A stretch of 64,000 nucleotides of DNA from Pseudomonas oryzicola (lineage in GTDB: Bacteria > Pseudomonadota > Gammaproteobacteria > Pseudomonadales > Pseudomonadaceae), in contig NZ_JABWRZ020000001.1 in the NCBI RefSeq assembly GCF_014269185.2, forward strand, positions 3,187,001-3,251,000. Direction: 5' to 3'. Position numbers and translations under genes: made by a program. Every line of letters starts with the position of its first letter. Positions within the stretch are counted from its first letter, which is position 1. The notes beneath the pieces are model-generated. The model was not told the DNA's origin, searched no databases, and saw only the letters and a list, made by a program, of their open reading frames with translations. Positions 44,879 through 57,189 of the stretch are shown one piece after another.

Positions 44879-47428
44879 TCAGGACACACCGGGATCTACA
44901 CCTTCGCCGGCAGCCATCAGTTGCATCAACGCGCGGTTTTCCACCGGCCGGCTAAGCAGGTAACCCTGCACCTCATGGCACTGGTCGTCGCAAAGCAAGG
45001 CCAGCTGTTCTGCGGTCTCCACGCCCTCGGCGGTGACGGTCATGCCCATCGCGTTGCCCAGGTTGATGATAGCCTGCACCACGCTGCGATCACTGCTGCT
45101 GGTGCCCAACGACTGGACGAAGCGCTTGTCGATCTTGATGCTGTCGAACGGGTAGGTGCGCAAATAGCCCAGGGAAGAGTAGCCCGTGCCGAAGTCATCC
45201 ATGTTCAGACGTACCCCCAGCTCCTTCAATGCATTCATGGTGTGCAGGGCACCTTCCACGTCATTGAGCATGACGTTCTCGGTAATCTCCAGCTCCAGCC
45301 GATGGGCAGGCAGGCCCGTGTGCCGGAGCGCTTCAGCCACGTCCCGCACCACGTCGCTGCGGCTGAACTGCGCTGGCGACATGTTGACCGAGACCAGGAT
45401 AGCCAACGGCCAGCCACGTGCCAGGGTGCAAGCCTCCTGGAGCACCCAGTTGCCCAGCTGCACGATCAGGTCGGACTCCTCGGCCAGGGCAATGAAGCGG
45501 TCTGGCCGCAGCAAACCGAGCCGTGGATGTTGCCAGCGCACCAGCGCCTCGGCAGACGCCACCGTTACCCCGTCCACCTTGTAACGTGGCTGGAAATGCA
45601 AGCGCAGCTCACCACGGGCGATGCCCTCGCGCAGTTCACGTTCCAGTTCGCGCTTTTCCAGCAATGCCGAGTTCAGCTGTGCCGAGAAGTAGCGCCAGGT
45701 ATGCTTGCCGGCCTGTTTCGCGCTGTACAAGGCCACATCGGCATACCGGATCAGGTCACTGGGCGAACCGGCATACTCTGCAGACAACACCACCCCGAGG
45801 CTGACCCCGACCTGCACCTTGTGTTGCTCGAAGGTGATCGGGCGCTTGAGGGCTTCGACGACCCGCGCGCAGAAGCGGTCCACTTCATCATGTTTGCCCG
45901 GCCGGGCCAGCACGATGACGAACTCGTCTCCGCCCAGGCGCGCCACCAGGTCGGTATCGCGGGTCACCTGCCCGAGCCGACGGGCCACTTCGATCAGCAC
46001 GGCGTCCCCGGCCGGGTGGCCGAGGCTGTCATTGATCGGTTTGAAATTGTCCAGGTCGAGCATCAGCAAGGCCAGCTCCCCTACCCCGGCATCTTCGAGG
46101 AAGCGGAACAACTTGTTGCGATTGGGCAGGCCGGTGAGCGCATCGTGTAGCGACAGGTGCTGCACTTGCGCATGGGCAGCGACTTCGTCGGTGATGTCCG
46201 TGCACGTGCCGCGAAAGCCCTGGCAAGCCTTGTGTTCGATGATGGCCTTGGCGGCAATCCGGCATTCTCGCCGTTGCTCATGGTGATCGCGGTACTGGCA
46301 ACGCAGGCTACCCGTCGACTCGCTGCCGGCCAGGCCGTGCAGCCAGGTCTCGACCTGGCCGGTATCGCAGTCGAACAGGTCGCTGATCGGGCGTTGCAGC
46401 CAACGCTCCACGGGGTGCCCGGTCAATTCGGTAAAACGCGCAGAGAGATAGGTCAGGTTCTGCTGCGCGTCGGTCTCCCAGATCCAGTCCGAGGCGGCTT
46501 CCGCCACTGCCTTGAAGCGCGCTTCACTGGCTTGCAGAGCGGCTTTCGAGGCGGCAAGCGCGTGGTGGCTACGGTCCATGCCGGCACTGGCGCGCATGGC
46601 GTAGCGGGCGCACAGGGCCATGACCAGGGCGATGATCAGCAAAGCCAGGGCCAGCGGCAACAGTACTGTCTCGAGCAGATCGGCCCCTGGTTGTTCAATA
46701 TGCCAGGTCAGCGCGTAGCCACTGTCCTCCAGCGGCAAACGCCCCTGGTCTGCCTGCACCTGAGGCGCGGCCACGACGGCAAAGCCTGACAGCCCGGCAG
46801 AGCGGCCCAGTTGCCCGAGCACCTTCGGGCTGAGTAACCGCACGAACACCAGTACGGCGCCAGCACTCGGCAGCGAGGGCCGAGCCGAGGGCGGGCGGAT
46901 GACCGCTGCGGTGTACAGCGCCGGTTGGCCGTTGAACACCAGGTAGCCGGAGGCAGCCTGTTCCTCCTGCAGCGTCGCCTGCCGAGCCCGTTGCAGAACC
47001 TGGGTGCGGCTGCCGCTGTAGCGTTCGAAGCCCTGTTCGCTGAGACGCCCTTCCAGCATCGCATAGTGGGTGCCGTCATCCCCCAGGACGAACACCCCTT
47101 CATAGCCGTCGGTGCTGTAAAGCGTCTCGCCCAGGTTATCCTCGTCGTAGGCCCAGTGCCGGTCCACACGGCCGGCCAAGTGCTCGTATGCGGCCTGCCA
47201 CACGGCATAGGAGACCAGGTAGTTGCGTTCGCTCTTCTGCAATTGAGCCAGCGCCGACTCGGCGTGGAAACGGCTCTGTGTTCGCTCGCGCGCGTCAAGT
47301 GACTCGGCAATGCGGTATAAGGAAACCAGGCCCAATAGCAATATCAGCAGCAGCAGGCTGGAAAAAACCAGGGTCAACTGCCGAACCACCTGACTGCGCG
47401 ACGAATTACTGCCGAAGGTTGCATCCAT
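44879..47428 (-). CDS. CHASE4-PAS-GGDEF-EAL bifunctional c-di-GMP protein
   Basis: 849 residues. Membrane helix near residues 17-38, periplasmic CHASE4-type sensor (about 50-220), second helix near 237-257, PAS domain (about 285-405), GGDEF domain with an intact GGDEF near residue 499 and EAL domain with EALVRW near 626. Both enzymatic signatures are kept, so cyclase and phosphodiesterase activity are both possible. It is on the same strand and 111 bases upstream of the export cluster, a placement that suits control of adhesion. Confidence 0.92.
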   Translation of the reverse strand: MDATFGSNSSRSQVVRQLTLVFSSLLLLILLLGLVSLYRIAESLDARERTQSRFHAESALAQLQKSERNYLVSYAVWQAAYEHLAGRVDRHWAYDEDNLGETLYSTDGYEGVFVLGDDGTHYAMLEGRLSEQGFERYSGSRTQVLQRARQATLQEEQAASGYLVFNGQPALYTAAVIRPPSARPSLPSAGAVLVFVRLLSPKVLGQLGRSAGLSGFAVVAAPQVQADQGRLPLEDSGYALTWHIEQPGADLLETVLLPLALALLIIALVMALCARYAMRASAGMDRSHHALAASKAALQASEARFKAVAEAASDWIWETDAQQNLTYLSARFTELTGHPVERWLQRPISDLFDCDTGQVETWLHGLAGSESTGSLRCQYRDHHEQRRECRIAAKAIIEHKACQGFRGTCTDITDEVAAHAQVQHLSLHDALTGLPNRNKLFRFLEDAGVGELALLMLDLDNFKPINDSLGHPAGDAVLIEVARRLGQVTRDTDLVARLGGDEFVIVLARPGKHDEVDRFCARVVEALKRPITFEQHKVQVGVSLGVVLSAEYAGSPSDLIRYADVALYSAKQAGKHTWRYFSAQLNSALLEKRELERELREGIARGELRLHFQPRYKVDGVTVASAEALVRWQHPRLGLLRPDRFIALAEESDLIVQLGNWVLQEACTLARGWPLAILVSVNMSPAQFSRSDVVRDVAEALRHTGLPAHRLELEITENVMLNDVEGALHTMNALKELGVRLNMDDFGTGYSSLGYLRTYPFDSIKIDKRFVQSLGTSSSDRSVVQAIINLGNAMGMTVTAEGVETAEQLALLCDDQCHEVQGYLLSRPVENRALMQLMAAGEGVDPGVS

Positions 47429-47544
47429 TCAGTGGGCGCCTTTTGCCGTACTCCAGAGAATGGACTGCCAGCGATAGGCGCCGATCAATCCGGCCGACGA
47501 CCGGGCGTCCAATTTCCGGGAGCCCTGCAGACTCGAACGAAACC

Positions 47545-48873
47545 TCAAAGTACCCGTTTGATCAACGGCTCCAACCGGCTAAAGCGTAGCCGACGCAGGA
47601 ACTTGCGTACTTCCTTCGGGTGCTCGGCCTTGACGCCCAGCGCCTGCGCCGGGTCGATCTGCGGCGCATGCCGACGCAGTTCGGTCAACTCGGCTTCCCG
47701 AGGCACCAGCCATTGGCCTTGAGGGTCATCGATCAGCAGACCGTTCTCCAGGTCCAGGTTGAAACCGCGTGGGTTCAGGTTATTGCCGGTCAGCATTGAA
47801 TAGCGTTGGTCGACCCACACCCCCTTGGCATGGAAGGTATGCCCGGGGTCGTTCCAGATCCGCACCTGCAACTGGCCGCTGGCAATCGCGGCTTGCCGGC
47901 GCCGGGCAAAAGTACGCAGGTTGTCTTCATAAAGGTAAGGCAAGGCACCACTGGCACTGAACGGTTCGCCGGGGGCGATATAGAAGTCATTGGCTGTACG
48001 GTCGCCGACAATCAGTTCCACCCGCACGCCCCGCTCCAGCGCAGCATCGAGCTCACGCAGCAACACCCGTGGCGGGTTGAAATACGGCGTGCTGATGATG
48101 ACCTGGGTATGCGCCGCTGCCAGCAAGGCGCACAGCGCCCGGTTCAGCGGGTTGCCGCGGCCCACGCCCAGCAGCGGAATGACCCGCAGGCCTTGCCCCG
48201 CCCCGTCGGCCGGTGCCTCGTACTTCATACGCCGCAGCCGCGCACGCAAGCGCCGGATATCACCGCGCAGGCTGCGGGTGGCGGGCGGCGCCGGCAGGTC
48301 CAGGCGTGGCGTAGCGGTGTGGTGCAGCAGGCGCCGCACCAGGTCGACCATGGCATCGGCCAGCGCTGGCGCGTGGAACAGGTGGTAACGGTCCAGGCGG
48401 TAGCGCTCGAAGCGGTGCAGGTAGACATTGTTCAGGCTGGCGCCAGTGTAGATCACGCAGTCGTCGATGATACTGCCCTTCAGGTGCAGCACACCGAACA
48501 GCTCGCGGGTCTGCACCGGCACGCCATGGATCACGATATCCAGCCCGCGTTGCTGGCGCTGGGCCTGGTACCAGGCGGCGTTACCCGGCTGGCGGCCAGC
48601 GCCGAGCAGGCCGCGCCGGGCACGGAACCAGTCGACCACGATGGTGATGTCCAGGCCGGGCCGTGCGGCCTTGGCCTGGTACAGGGCATCCAGCACTTCC
48701 TGGCCAGCCTCGTCTTGCTGCAGGTACAGCGCAACGATGACGATGCGGCGGGTCGCCGTACGGATCTGCTCGAGCAGGCAGGCGCGGTAGGCCTTGGCAT
48801 CGGGCAGCACCTGGATCGACTCGGGCGTCATGGCGTAGCCTGGCAAGCCTGCCAGCAGGGTTTCGGGGTTCAC
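47545..48873 (-). CDS. pssA: CDP-diacylglycerol-serine O-phosphatidyltransferase, PLD type
   Basis: 442 residues (GTG start after AGAAGG). Two phospholipase D HKD-like motifs: VLHLKGSIIDD and FHAKGVWVDQ...GNNLNPRG, the arrangement of the E. coli-type PssA (about 451 residues). Makes phosphatidylserine from CDP-diacylglycerol and serine at the inner membrane. Single gene, same strand as katG upstream and the c-di-GMP gene downstream. Confidence 0.9.
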   Translation of the reverse strand: MNPETLLAGLPGYAMTPESIQVLPDAKAYRACLLEQIRTATRRIVIVALYLQQDEAGQEVLDALYQAKAARPGLDITIVVDWFRARRGLLGAGRQPGNAAWYQAQRQQRGLDIVIHGVPVQTRELFGVLHLKGSIIDDCVIYTGASLNNVYLHRFERYRLDRYHLFHAPALADAMVDLVRRLLHHTATPRLDLPAPPATRSLRGDIRRLRARLRRMKYEAPADGAGQGLRVIPLLGVGRGNPLNRALCALLAAAHTQVIISTPYFNPPRVLLRELDAALERGVRVELIVGDRTANDFYIAPGEPFSASGALPYLYEDNLRTFARRRQAAIASGQLQVRIWNDPGHTFHAKGVWVDQRYSMLTGNNLNPRGFNLDLENGLLIDDPQGQWLVPREAELTELRRHAPQIDPAQALGVKAEHPKEVRKFLRRLRFSRLEPLIKRVL

Positions 48874-48948
48874 TGACGATCACCTTCTCTGTGCAATCAC
48901 TGTCGCGCATCAGCTTGCACAGGAACATCGGAATGGTCCAGCCCCGAC

Positions 48949-48978
48949 GCGGCAGAGGGCGCCAGGCGCCCCCGCCGC
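48949..48978 (-). terminator. GC-rich hairpin after katG
   Basis: GCGGCAGAGGGCGCC and GGCGCCCCCGCCGC are nearly complementary arms just downstream of the katG stop on the minus strand. No U-run follows, so termination is only inferred. Confidence 0.4.
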
Positions 48979-48985
48979 AACACCG

Positions 48986-51621
<2,636 letters not shown>

Positions 51622-53475
51622 ATGCTGCGCATTTTTGAACGATGGCTCGACCCCTTCCCCCCCGACGAGGTGCCACCGCCACCCGCAGGCCTGTTGCGTT
51701 TCATGTGGGCCTGCAGCCGCGGCGCGCGCGGCTACATTCTGGCACTTGCCTTGCTCAGCGCCGCGGTGTCGATCTACGAAGCCTGGCTGTTCGCCTTCCT
51801 CGGCCAGGTGGTCGACCTGCTTTCGGCCTGGCAGGCCGGTGATGCCGCAAGCCCCCAGGAAAGCCACGTACTGTGGGGGATCGGCATCGTCCTGCTGACC
51901 AGCATCGGGCTGGTGGCAATGCGCACGATGGTGCAGCACCAGGTGCTGGCGATCAATTTGCCGCTGCGCCTGCGCTGGGATTTTCACCGGCTGATGCTGC
52001 GCCAGAGCCTGTCGTTCTTTTCCGACGAGTTCTCCGGCCGGGTCACCACCAAGGTGATGCAGACGGCACTGGCAGTACGTGAAGTGCTGTTTACCGTCAT
52101 CGAGATCCTGCCCGGCATCGGCGTGTACTTCATCGCGATCATCGCCCTGGCCGGTGGCTTCGCCCTGAAGCTGATGTTGCCGTTCGTTGCCTGGGTGGTA
52201 CTGTTCGGGCTGGCCATGCTGTATTTCGTACCGCGCCTGGGCAAGGTCGGGGAGGAACAGGCCCATGCACGGTCGTCGATGACCGGGCGGGTGTCGGACG
52301 CCTACACCAACATCACCACGGTGAAGCTGTTCTCGCATTCCAGGCGTGAGGCGCATTTCGCCCGCGCTGCCATGGAGGATTTCAAGCACACCGGCTTTCG
52401 CCAGATGCGCCTGGTCAGCCAATTCGAGATCGTCAACCAGGCGCTGGTGGTGGGGCTGATCCTGGGGGCAGGCGGCTATGCCCTGTGGCTATGGCACCAG
52501 GGCCAGGTCGGCACCGGCGCGGTGGCGACCATTACTGCCATGGCCTTGCGGATCAACGGCATGTCGCACTGGATCATGTGGCAGATGACCTCGCTGTTCG
52601 AGAACATCGGCACCGTACAGGACGGCATGGCCACCCTGACCCGCGGCCCCAAGGTGCAGGATGCACCGGATGCCGGAGAGCTGGTGCCGTGCGGCGGCGC
52701 GGTGACCTTCGACAAGGTCAGCTTCAACTACAACGGCGAGCGCCAGGTGCTCAACGACTTGAGCCTGCACATCCGCCCTGGCGAAAAGGTCGGGCTGGTC
52801 GGCCGCTCCGGCGCTGGCAAATCCACGTTGATCAACCTGCTGCTGCGGTTCTATGACGTGGACAGTGGCGAAATCCGCATCGACGGGCAGAACATCGCCC
52901 AAGTCACCCAGGACAGCCTGCGCAGCGCCATCGGCATGGTCACCCAGGACACCTCGCTGCTGCACCGCTCGATTCGCGACAACATCGCCTATGGCCGCCC
53001 CGATGCGACCGAGGCGCAGATCCGCGCCGCTGCGGTGAATGCGCAGGCCGACGGTTTCATCCGCCAGCTCAGCGACCGCCAGGGCCACAGCGGCTATGAC
53101 ACGCTGGTGGGCGAGCGCGGCATCAAGCTGTCCGGCGGCCAACGCCAGCGCATCGCCATTGCCCGGGTGATGCTGAAGAACGCGCCGATCCTGTTGCTGG
53201 ACGAAGCCACCAGCGCGCTGGATTCGGAAGTCGAAGTGGCCATCCAGGAAAGCCTGGATGAAATGATGCAGGGCAAGACCGTCATCGCCATCGCCCACCG
53301 GTTGTCGACCATTGCCGCCATGGACCGGCTGATCGTCATGGATGAAGGGCGCATCATCGAGCAAGGTACCCATGCGCAGTTGCTGGCGAACAAGGGGACC
53401 TATGCACGCTTGTGGCAGCACCAGAGTGGCGGCTTCCTGGGTGAGGACCAGGGCGTGGCCGAGGCGGTTGAGTAA
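51622..53475 (+). CDS. ABC exporter, fused permease-ATPase (MsbA/HlyB-type half transporter)
   Basis: 617 residues: six-helix membrane domain (about 30-330), then an ATPase with Walker A GRSGAGKST, Q-loop VTQDTSLLH, signature LSGGQRQR, Walker B ILLLDEATSALD and H-loop IAHRLST. Lipids, drugs or peptides are the family range. No peptidase C39 or CLD domain. It is on the opposite strand from and 7 kb away from the nine-gene cluster, so it cannot be assigned to that system. Confidence 0.9.
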   Translation: MLRIFERWLDPFPPDEVPPPPAGLLRFMWACSRGARGYILALALLSAAVSIYEAWLFAFLGQVVDLLSAWQAGDAASPQESHVLWGIGIVLLTSIGLVAMRTMVQHQVLAINLPLRLRWDFHRLMLRQSLSFFSDEFSGRVTTKVMQTALAVREVLFTVIEILPGIGVYFIAIIALAGGFALKLMLPFVAWVVLFGLAMLYFVPRLGKVGEEQAHARSSMTGRVSDAYTNITTVKLFSHSRREAHFARAAMEDFKHTGFRQMRLVSQFEIVNQALVVGLILGAGGYALWLWHQGQVGTGAVATITAMALRINGMSHWIMWQMTSLFENIGTVQDGMATLTRGPKVQDAPDAGELVPCGGAVTFDKVSFNYNGERQVLNDLSLHIRPGEKVGLVGRSGAGKSTLINLLLRFYDVDSGEIRIDGQNIAQVTQDSLRSAIGMVTQDTSLLHRSIRDNIAYGRPDATEAQIRAAAVNAQADGFIRQLSDRQGHSGYDTLVGERGIKLSGGQRQRIAIARVMLKNAPILLLDEATSALDSEVEVAIQESLDEMMQGKTVIAIAHRLSTIAAMDRLIVMDEGRIIEQGTHAQLLANKGTYARLWQHQSGGFLGEDQGVAEAVE

Positions 53476-53568
53476 GCCGCCCGATGGAACCCCGCGCCAG
53501 CCGATCAACTACCTGGCTGGCAGGGCATTGAGCAGCGTGCAGACACCAGAGGTCTGGCCGGCCCTGAT

Positions 53569-56500
53569 TCATAAAGCCTGCTCCTCCGATGCCGCCACGT
53601 GCGCCACATTGACTGGCTGCTGCAACAAACCCCGCGGCAGGTGGAAGCCCTTGAACGGTTGCTGCGTGATGGGGTTGAAGGCTTTTTCTGCGTTCAGCCG
53701 ATAGCGCATCACGCCATCACCAGTCCGGAAACTGAGGTCCACGCTGGTGGCGGTCCGCCCGTTGAGCGCACCGCGACTGAGCAAGCGGAACATCGACCAC
53801 GGGCCGCGGTACCCCAGGCTGCTGCTGTTGCCGTTTTGCCTGAGCAAGGTCAGGTTGCTGCGCACTTGCTGCCCCAGGGTATTGGGCCAGACGATACCGG
53901 TGATTTGACTCGGACCGTGGGTGTAGGCAATCAACTGACCGTCCAGGTCCAGCAGGCTCGTACGCTGGTTGGCGCTCAGCCCCAATGGCTCGATGCTGAA
54001 CTGCACGCTCAGGTTTCCGCGTTGATCGAAGAACGTTTCGCGGATGCGATTCGCCAGCGCCAGCTGTTCGAGCACATCGCTGCGGATCAGCGACTGCTGC
54101 TGCCCGGCTCGCAGGGCTTCGAGGTTGTCATCGAGGAACAGCTTCAGGTACTGGTCATGGAATTGCTGCAGCCGCCCCTTTGGCCCGAAGAACGCTTCGA
54201 AATCCTCCAGGGAAGCGTCAGGTGCCCTCACCACGAATGGGTATCGCCCTGCCAATCGCTGCTGGAAGAAACTGTAGACGTCAGCATCCCAGCGGCGCTC
54301 CAGCTCAAGCAATGCCTGAATGTTCAGCACCTGCGCAGTCTGCTCCGCGACCTTTCCGAGTTGGTGGTTGAGCGGCTCCGACAGGCCTGTCGCCAGCCGC
54401 TGCAAGGTGCCGATCGGGTCGTGCCCAGTCATCGAAAAGCGCTGACGCACAGCCTGCAGAGCCGCCTTGCCCCGGTCGGGACTGTCCTGTACCGCCTTGG
54501 CGTAGGCGTGAACCGCGGTCAGCGCGGCAAGGGTTTCCTCATAGCCGCTCGGCTTGTCGCCTGTCGCCTGCAACATGCCGCTGAGCCCGGCGAATGCGCG
54601 CTGGATGGCCAAGGTCTGCTGCTGTTCAGCGGCGCGGCCAGCTGGCTGCAGAACAGCTGTCTCGCCTGGCACCTCCTCGCCTGCTGGCGACCACAGCGTG
54701 GTGTTGTCCTTCACTGTATCCAGCAGTCGTTGCAGCGGTGCCGCAGGCCCGGTCATTTGCTCGAGAACTGCGACTGCATGCTCCAGATCACGGAAGTCCA
54801 CCAGCGAAAACGCGGCCAGCGCCCGCCGCCAGCTATCAATGTAATCGCTGCTGTACAGGCTGCGTACGCGAGCAACAAGCGCGTCCCGATCGGCATCGGA
54901 ATAATCGAGTTGGCCGCGCTCGCCCAGCGCCCACTGGTCGATCATCGCCATTTCGACGAACCGCTGGCCGAGCGGTTCAACGTACGCCTGGAAACCTTTG
55001 GCGGTGAGCATCGGCGCAATCACGAAGCCAGCATCATCGCGCATGGAAACGGAAGCCGGCCGATAGACCACATCGAAGGCTGGCCCGACCTGGTAACGCA
55101 GGTCCAGGCCCTGGTGCAGCTGTTCCTCAGCGCGCTGCTTGAGGCCCGCATAGATTCGCTCCGGCAGGGGCAATTTGCGCAGGGCCTGCTGTACTTCGGC
55201 AACGCGTTGCTGGTACTGGGGCAGGTCGGCGTCGGCATAAGCCAAGGCGTATTGCAGGTGTCGCATGAGCTCGCGCTGCAGTTGCCCCTGGCCCGGGAAG
55301 GCTAGCTGCCACCGCTGGGCCATCCACTCCTCGACCCATTCGGGGCGGCGGTTCTGGCGATCCTCAAGCATACGGTAAACCCTGAGCGCGGCCATCTGCT
55401 GCTCACTGCCAGGGGGCGCGGCGCTCATCGCGTCGACTACACCACTGGCCAATGCCGGCAGGAAGCGCCTGCCGAGCAGGCTCAGATAGGCCTCGTCGAC
55501 CCGAGGCCCGATCGCGCGCCCCTGATAGAGGCCCGCATCGGCTACACCTGGCCATGCAGTGCGATAGTCGCCGAACACCGCCACTGCATCGCGGATCTGG
55601 TTCAGCGGCTCCAGCAGGTTGCGCCCGGTCGGGTCAAGATGCTGGTCCAGTTGCCGGTGGCTGTACTCCTTGCTCTTGGCGAGTACGCTGGCAGCCTTGG
55701 CAGCATTGCTATCGAAGTGACGCTGCCAGCTGGCGACAACGATACAGAACGCCAGCATGCCTACTGCGGAACCCACGCGGAACAACTGGCGCTTGCTGCG
55801 AGCCACCCTGGCGTTGTCGCCAGCGAGACCGACCTCGCGGTAGATGACGCGCCTGAAGGCCTGCTGGATGAAGTATGCCAACGCCTTGCCCTGCGCCTTG
55901 CCTTCACGCAAGGGCAGTTTTGTCTTGTAGGGCTGTGCCGCCTCACGGACGAATGCGTTGAGCATATCGCCCTGCTGCACCACCGACGACCAGTAGAGCC
56001 CACGTACCAGGGCGGGCGTGGTGAAGCGGTCACTGCCCAGCGTTTCACGCAGGAACGACAGCAATATCGGTTTCAGCCCAACCAGCTGCGCATGCAGGGA
56101 GAACAAGCGCGCACGGGCCGGCGCCCTGCCAAGTCCGTCAAGCTGATCGAAGACCTGCTCGAACAGCAGCCTGATCAAACGGTCGTAATGGCTGCGGTAT
56201 TCGTCCAGCCAGGCGTCGGACGAACCGGCCGCACCCAGCTTGAACGTGAAGCCGAGCAATTCCTCCCGCCTGGAAGCCGAGAGCCTGCCATAGAGCTGAT
56301 CGAAACCATCGAGCAAGTCGAACTTGGACAGCACTACATACAACGGCAGGCGCGCGCCCAGCCGGCTACCGACCTCGTGCAGGCGCGCGCGCAGCACATG
56401 GGCCAACGCCAGGCGTTGGTCGGACGTACCATGCAACAACGCAGGCAGGTCAATGACCAGCACCACCCCATTCAGCGCCCTCTGACTGCGGTTGTTCAGC

Positions 56501-57189
56501 AGCCATCCCAGCAGGTGCTCCCACAGCCTGGCCGGGGCTTCAGGTGGCGGGGAAACTCCAGGCTGCTCAGGGCCAGGCTGCGCTCCCGGCGCTGCAGCCT
56601 GGCTGATGAAGGCGCCCGGAGGGTCGATGATCACTGCGTCGTTGCTGACCCACCAGCCTACCGGGTAAGCCAGCGCCCCGGCTTGCAGGCCACGGGCCTG
56701 GGCCCTGTCGATGCGGGTCAGGAAAAAACTCTGGTCGCTGCGATCGATGAAGCTGCTCTTGCCAGCCTGTACGTCACCCAAAACCAGATACCATGGCAGC
56801 CGATACAAGGCGCTTCGCCCGCCAACATTGTCCAGATAGCTGGCCAGCCTCTGGTTCAACGCGTGCTCCTGTGCCTGAACCAGCGGCAGCGTGGGATCCA
56901 GCGTGGCCGCCACGGCCTGCTTGCGGTCCGTTTGCAGGCGGCGCACACGTCTGCGCAACACGATGAGCCAGCCAAGTAACGGCACCACCACCAGCACCAG
57001 GCTCGCAACAAGACGATGTGCGACGTTGGCCAGCGGTTGTTGTTCACGCCACGTCCAATGCGGGCCAAGCCACCAGATGGCGATCAGCATCAGCACGGCG
57101 CCCAGCCCAAGTAGCAGCGGCATTGCCAGACCAATACGGCGGGAAAGGTGCAAGCCCCAGCGTTTCAATTGTTTCCATGATGGGTTCAT
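53569..57189 (-). CDS. tssM: Type VI secretion membrane complex protein TssM (IcmF)
   Basis: 1206 residues. Two N-terminal membrane helices (about 20-75), P-loop GDVQAGKSS near residue 140 in the cytosolic ATPase-like domain, a third helix near 480 and a large periplasmic part with the C-terminal TssM beta domain. Forms the trans-envelope complex with TssL and TssJ, which are not in the window. Start ATG overlaps the tssA stop by four bases (ATGA). Confidence 0.93.
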   Translation of the reverse strand: MNPSWKQLKRWGLHLSRRIGLAMPLLLGLGAVLMLIAIWWLGPHWTWREQQPLANVAHRLVASLVLVVVPLLGWLIVLRRRVRRLQTDRKQAVAATLDPTLPLVQAQEHALNQRLASYLDNVGGRSALYRLPWYLVLGDVQAGKSSFIDRSDQSFFLTRIDRAQARGLQAGALAYPVGWWVSNDAVIIDPPGAFISQAAAPGAQPGPEQPGVSPPPEAPARLWEHLLGWLLNNRSQRALNGVVLVIDLPALLHGTSDQRLALAHVLRARLHEVGSRLGARLPLYVVLSKFDLLDGFDQLYGRLSASRREELLGFTFKLGAAGSSDAWLDEYRSHYDRLIRLLFEQVFDQLDGLGRAPARARLFSLHAQLVGLKPILLSFLRETLGSDRFTTPALVRGLYWSSVVQQGDMLNAFVREAAQPYKTKLPLREGKAQGKALAYFIQQAFRRVIYREVGLAGDNARVARSKRQLFRVGSAVGMLAFCIVVASWQRHFDSNAAKAASVLAKSKEYSHRQLDQHLDPTGRNLLEPLNQIRDAVAVFGDYRTAWPGVADAGLYQGRAIGPRVDEAYLSLLGRRFLPALASGVVDAMSAAPPGSEQQMAALRVYRMLEDRQNRRPEWVEEWMAQRWQLAFPGQGQLQRELMRHLQYALAYADADLPQYQQRVAEVQQALRKLPLPERIYAGLKQRAEEQLHQGLDLRYQVGPAFDVVYRPASVSMRDDAGFVIAPMLTAKGFQAYVEPLGQRFVEMAMIDQWALGERGQLDYSDADRDALVARVRSLYSSDYIDSWRRALAAFSLVDFRDLEHAVAVLEQMTGPAAPLQRLLDTVKDNTTLWSPAGEEVPGETAVLQPAGRAAEQQQTLAIQRAFAGLSGMLQATGDKPSGYEETLAALTAVHAYAKAVQDSPDRGKAALQAVRQRFSMTGHDPIGTLQRLATGLSEPLNHQLGKVAEQTAQVLNIQALLELERRWDADVYSFFQQRLAGRYPFVVRAPDASLEDFEAFFGPKGRLQQFHDQYLKLFLDDNLEALRAGQQQSLIRSDVLEQLALANRIRETFFDQRGNLSVQFSIEPLGLSANQRTSLLDLDGQLIAYTHGPSQITGIVWPNTLGQQVRSNLTLLRQNGNSSSLGYRGPWSMFRLLSRGALNGRTATSVDLSFRTGDGVMRYRLNAEKAFNPITQQPFKGFHLPRGLLQQPVNVAHVAASEEQAL

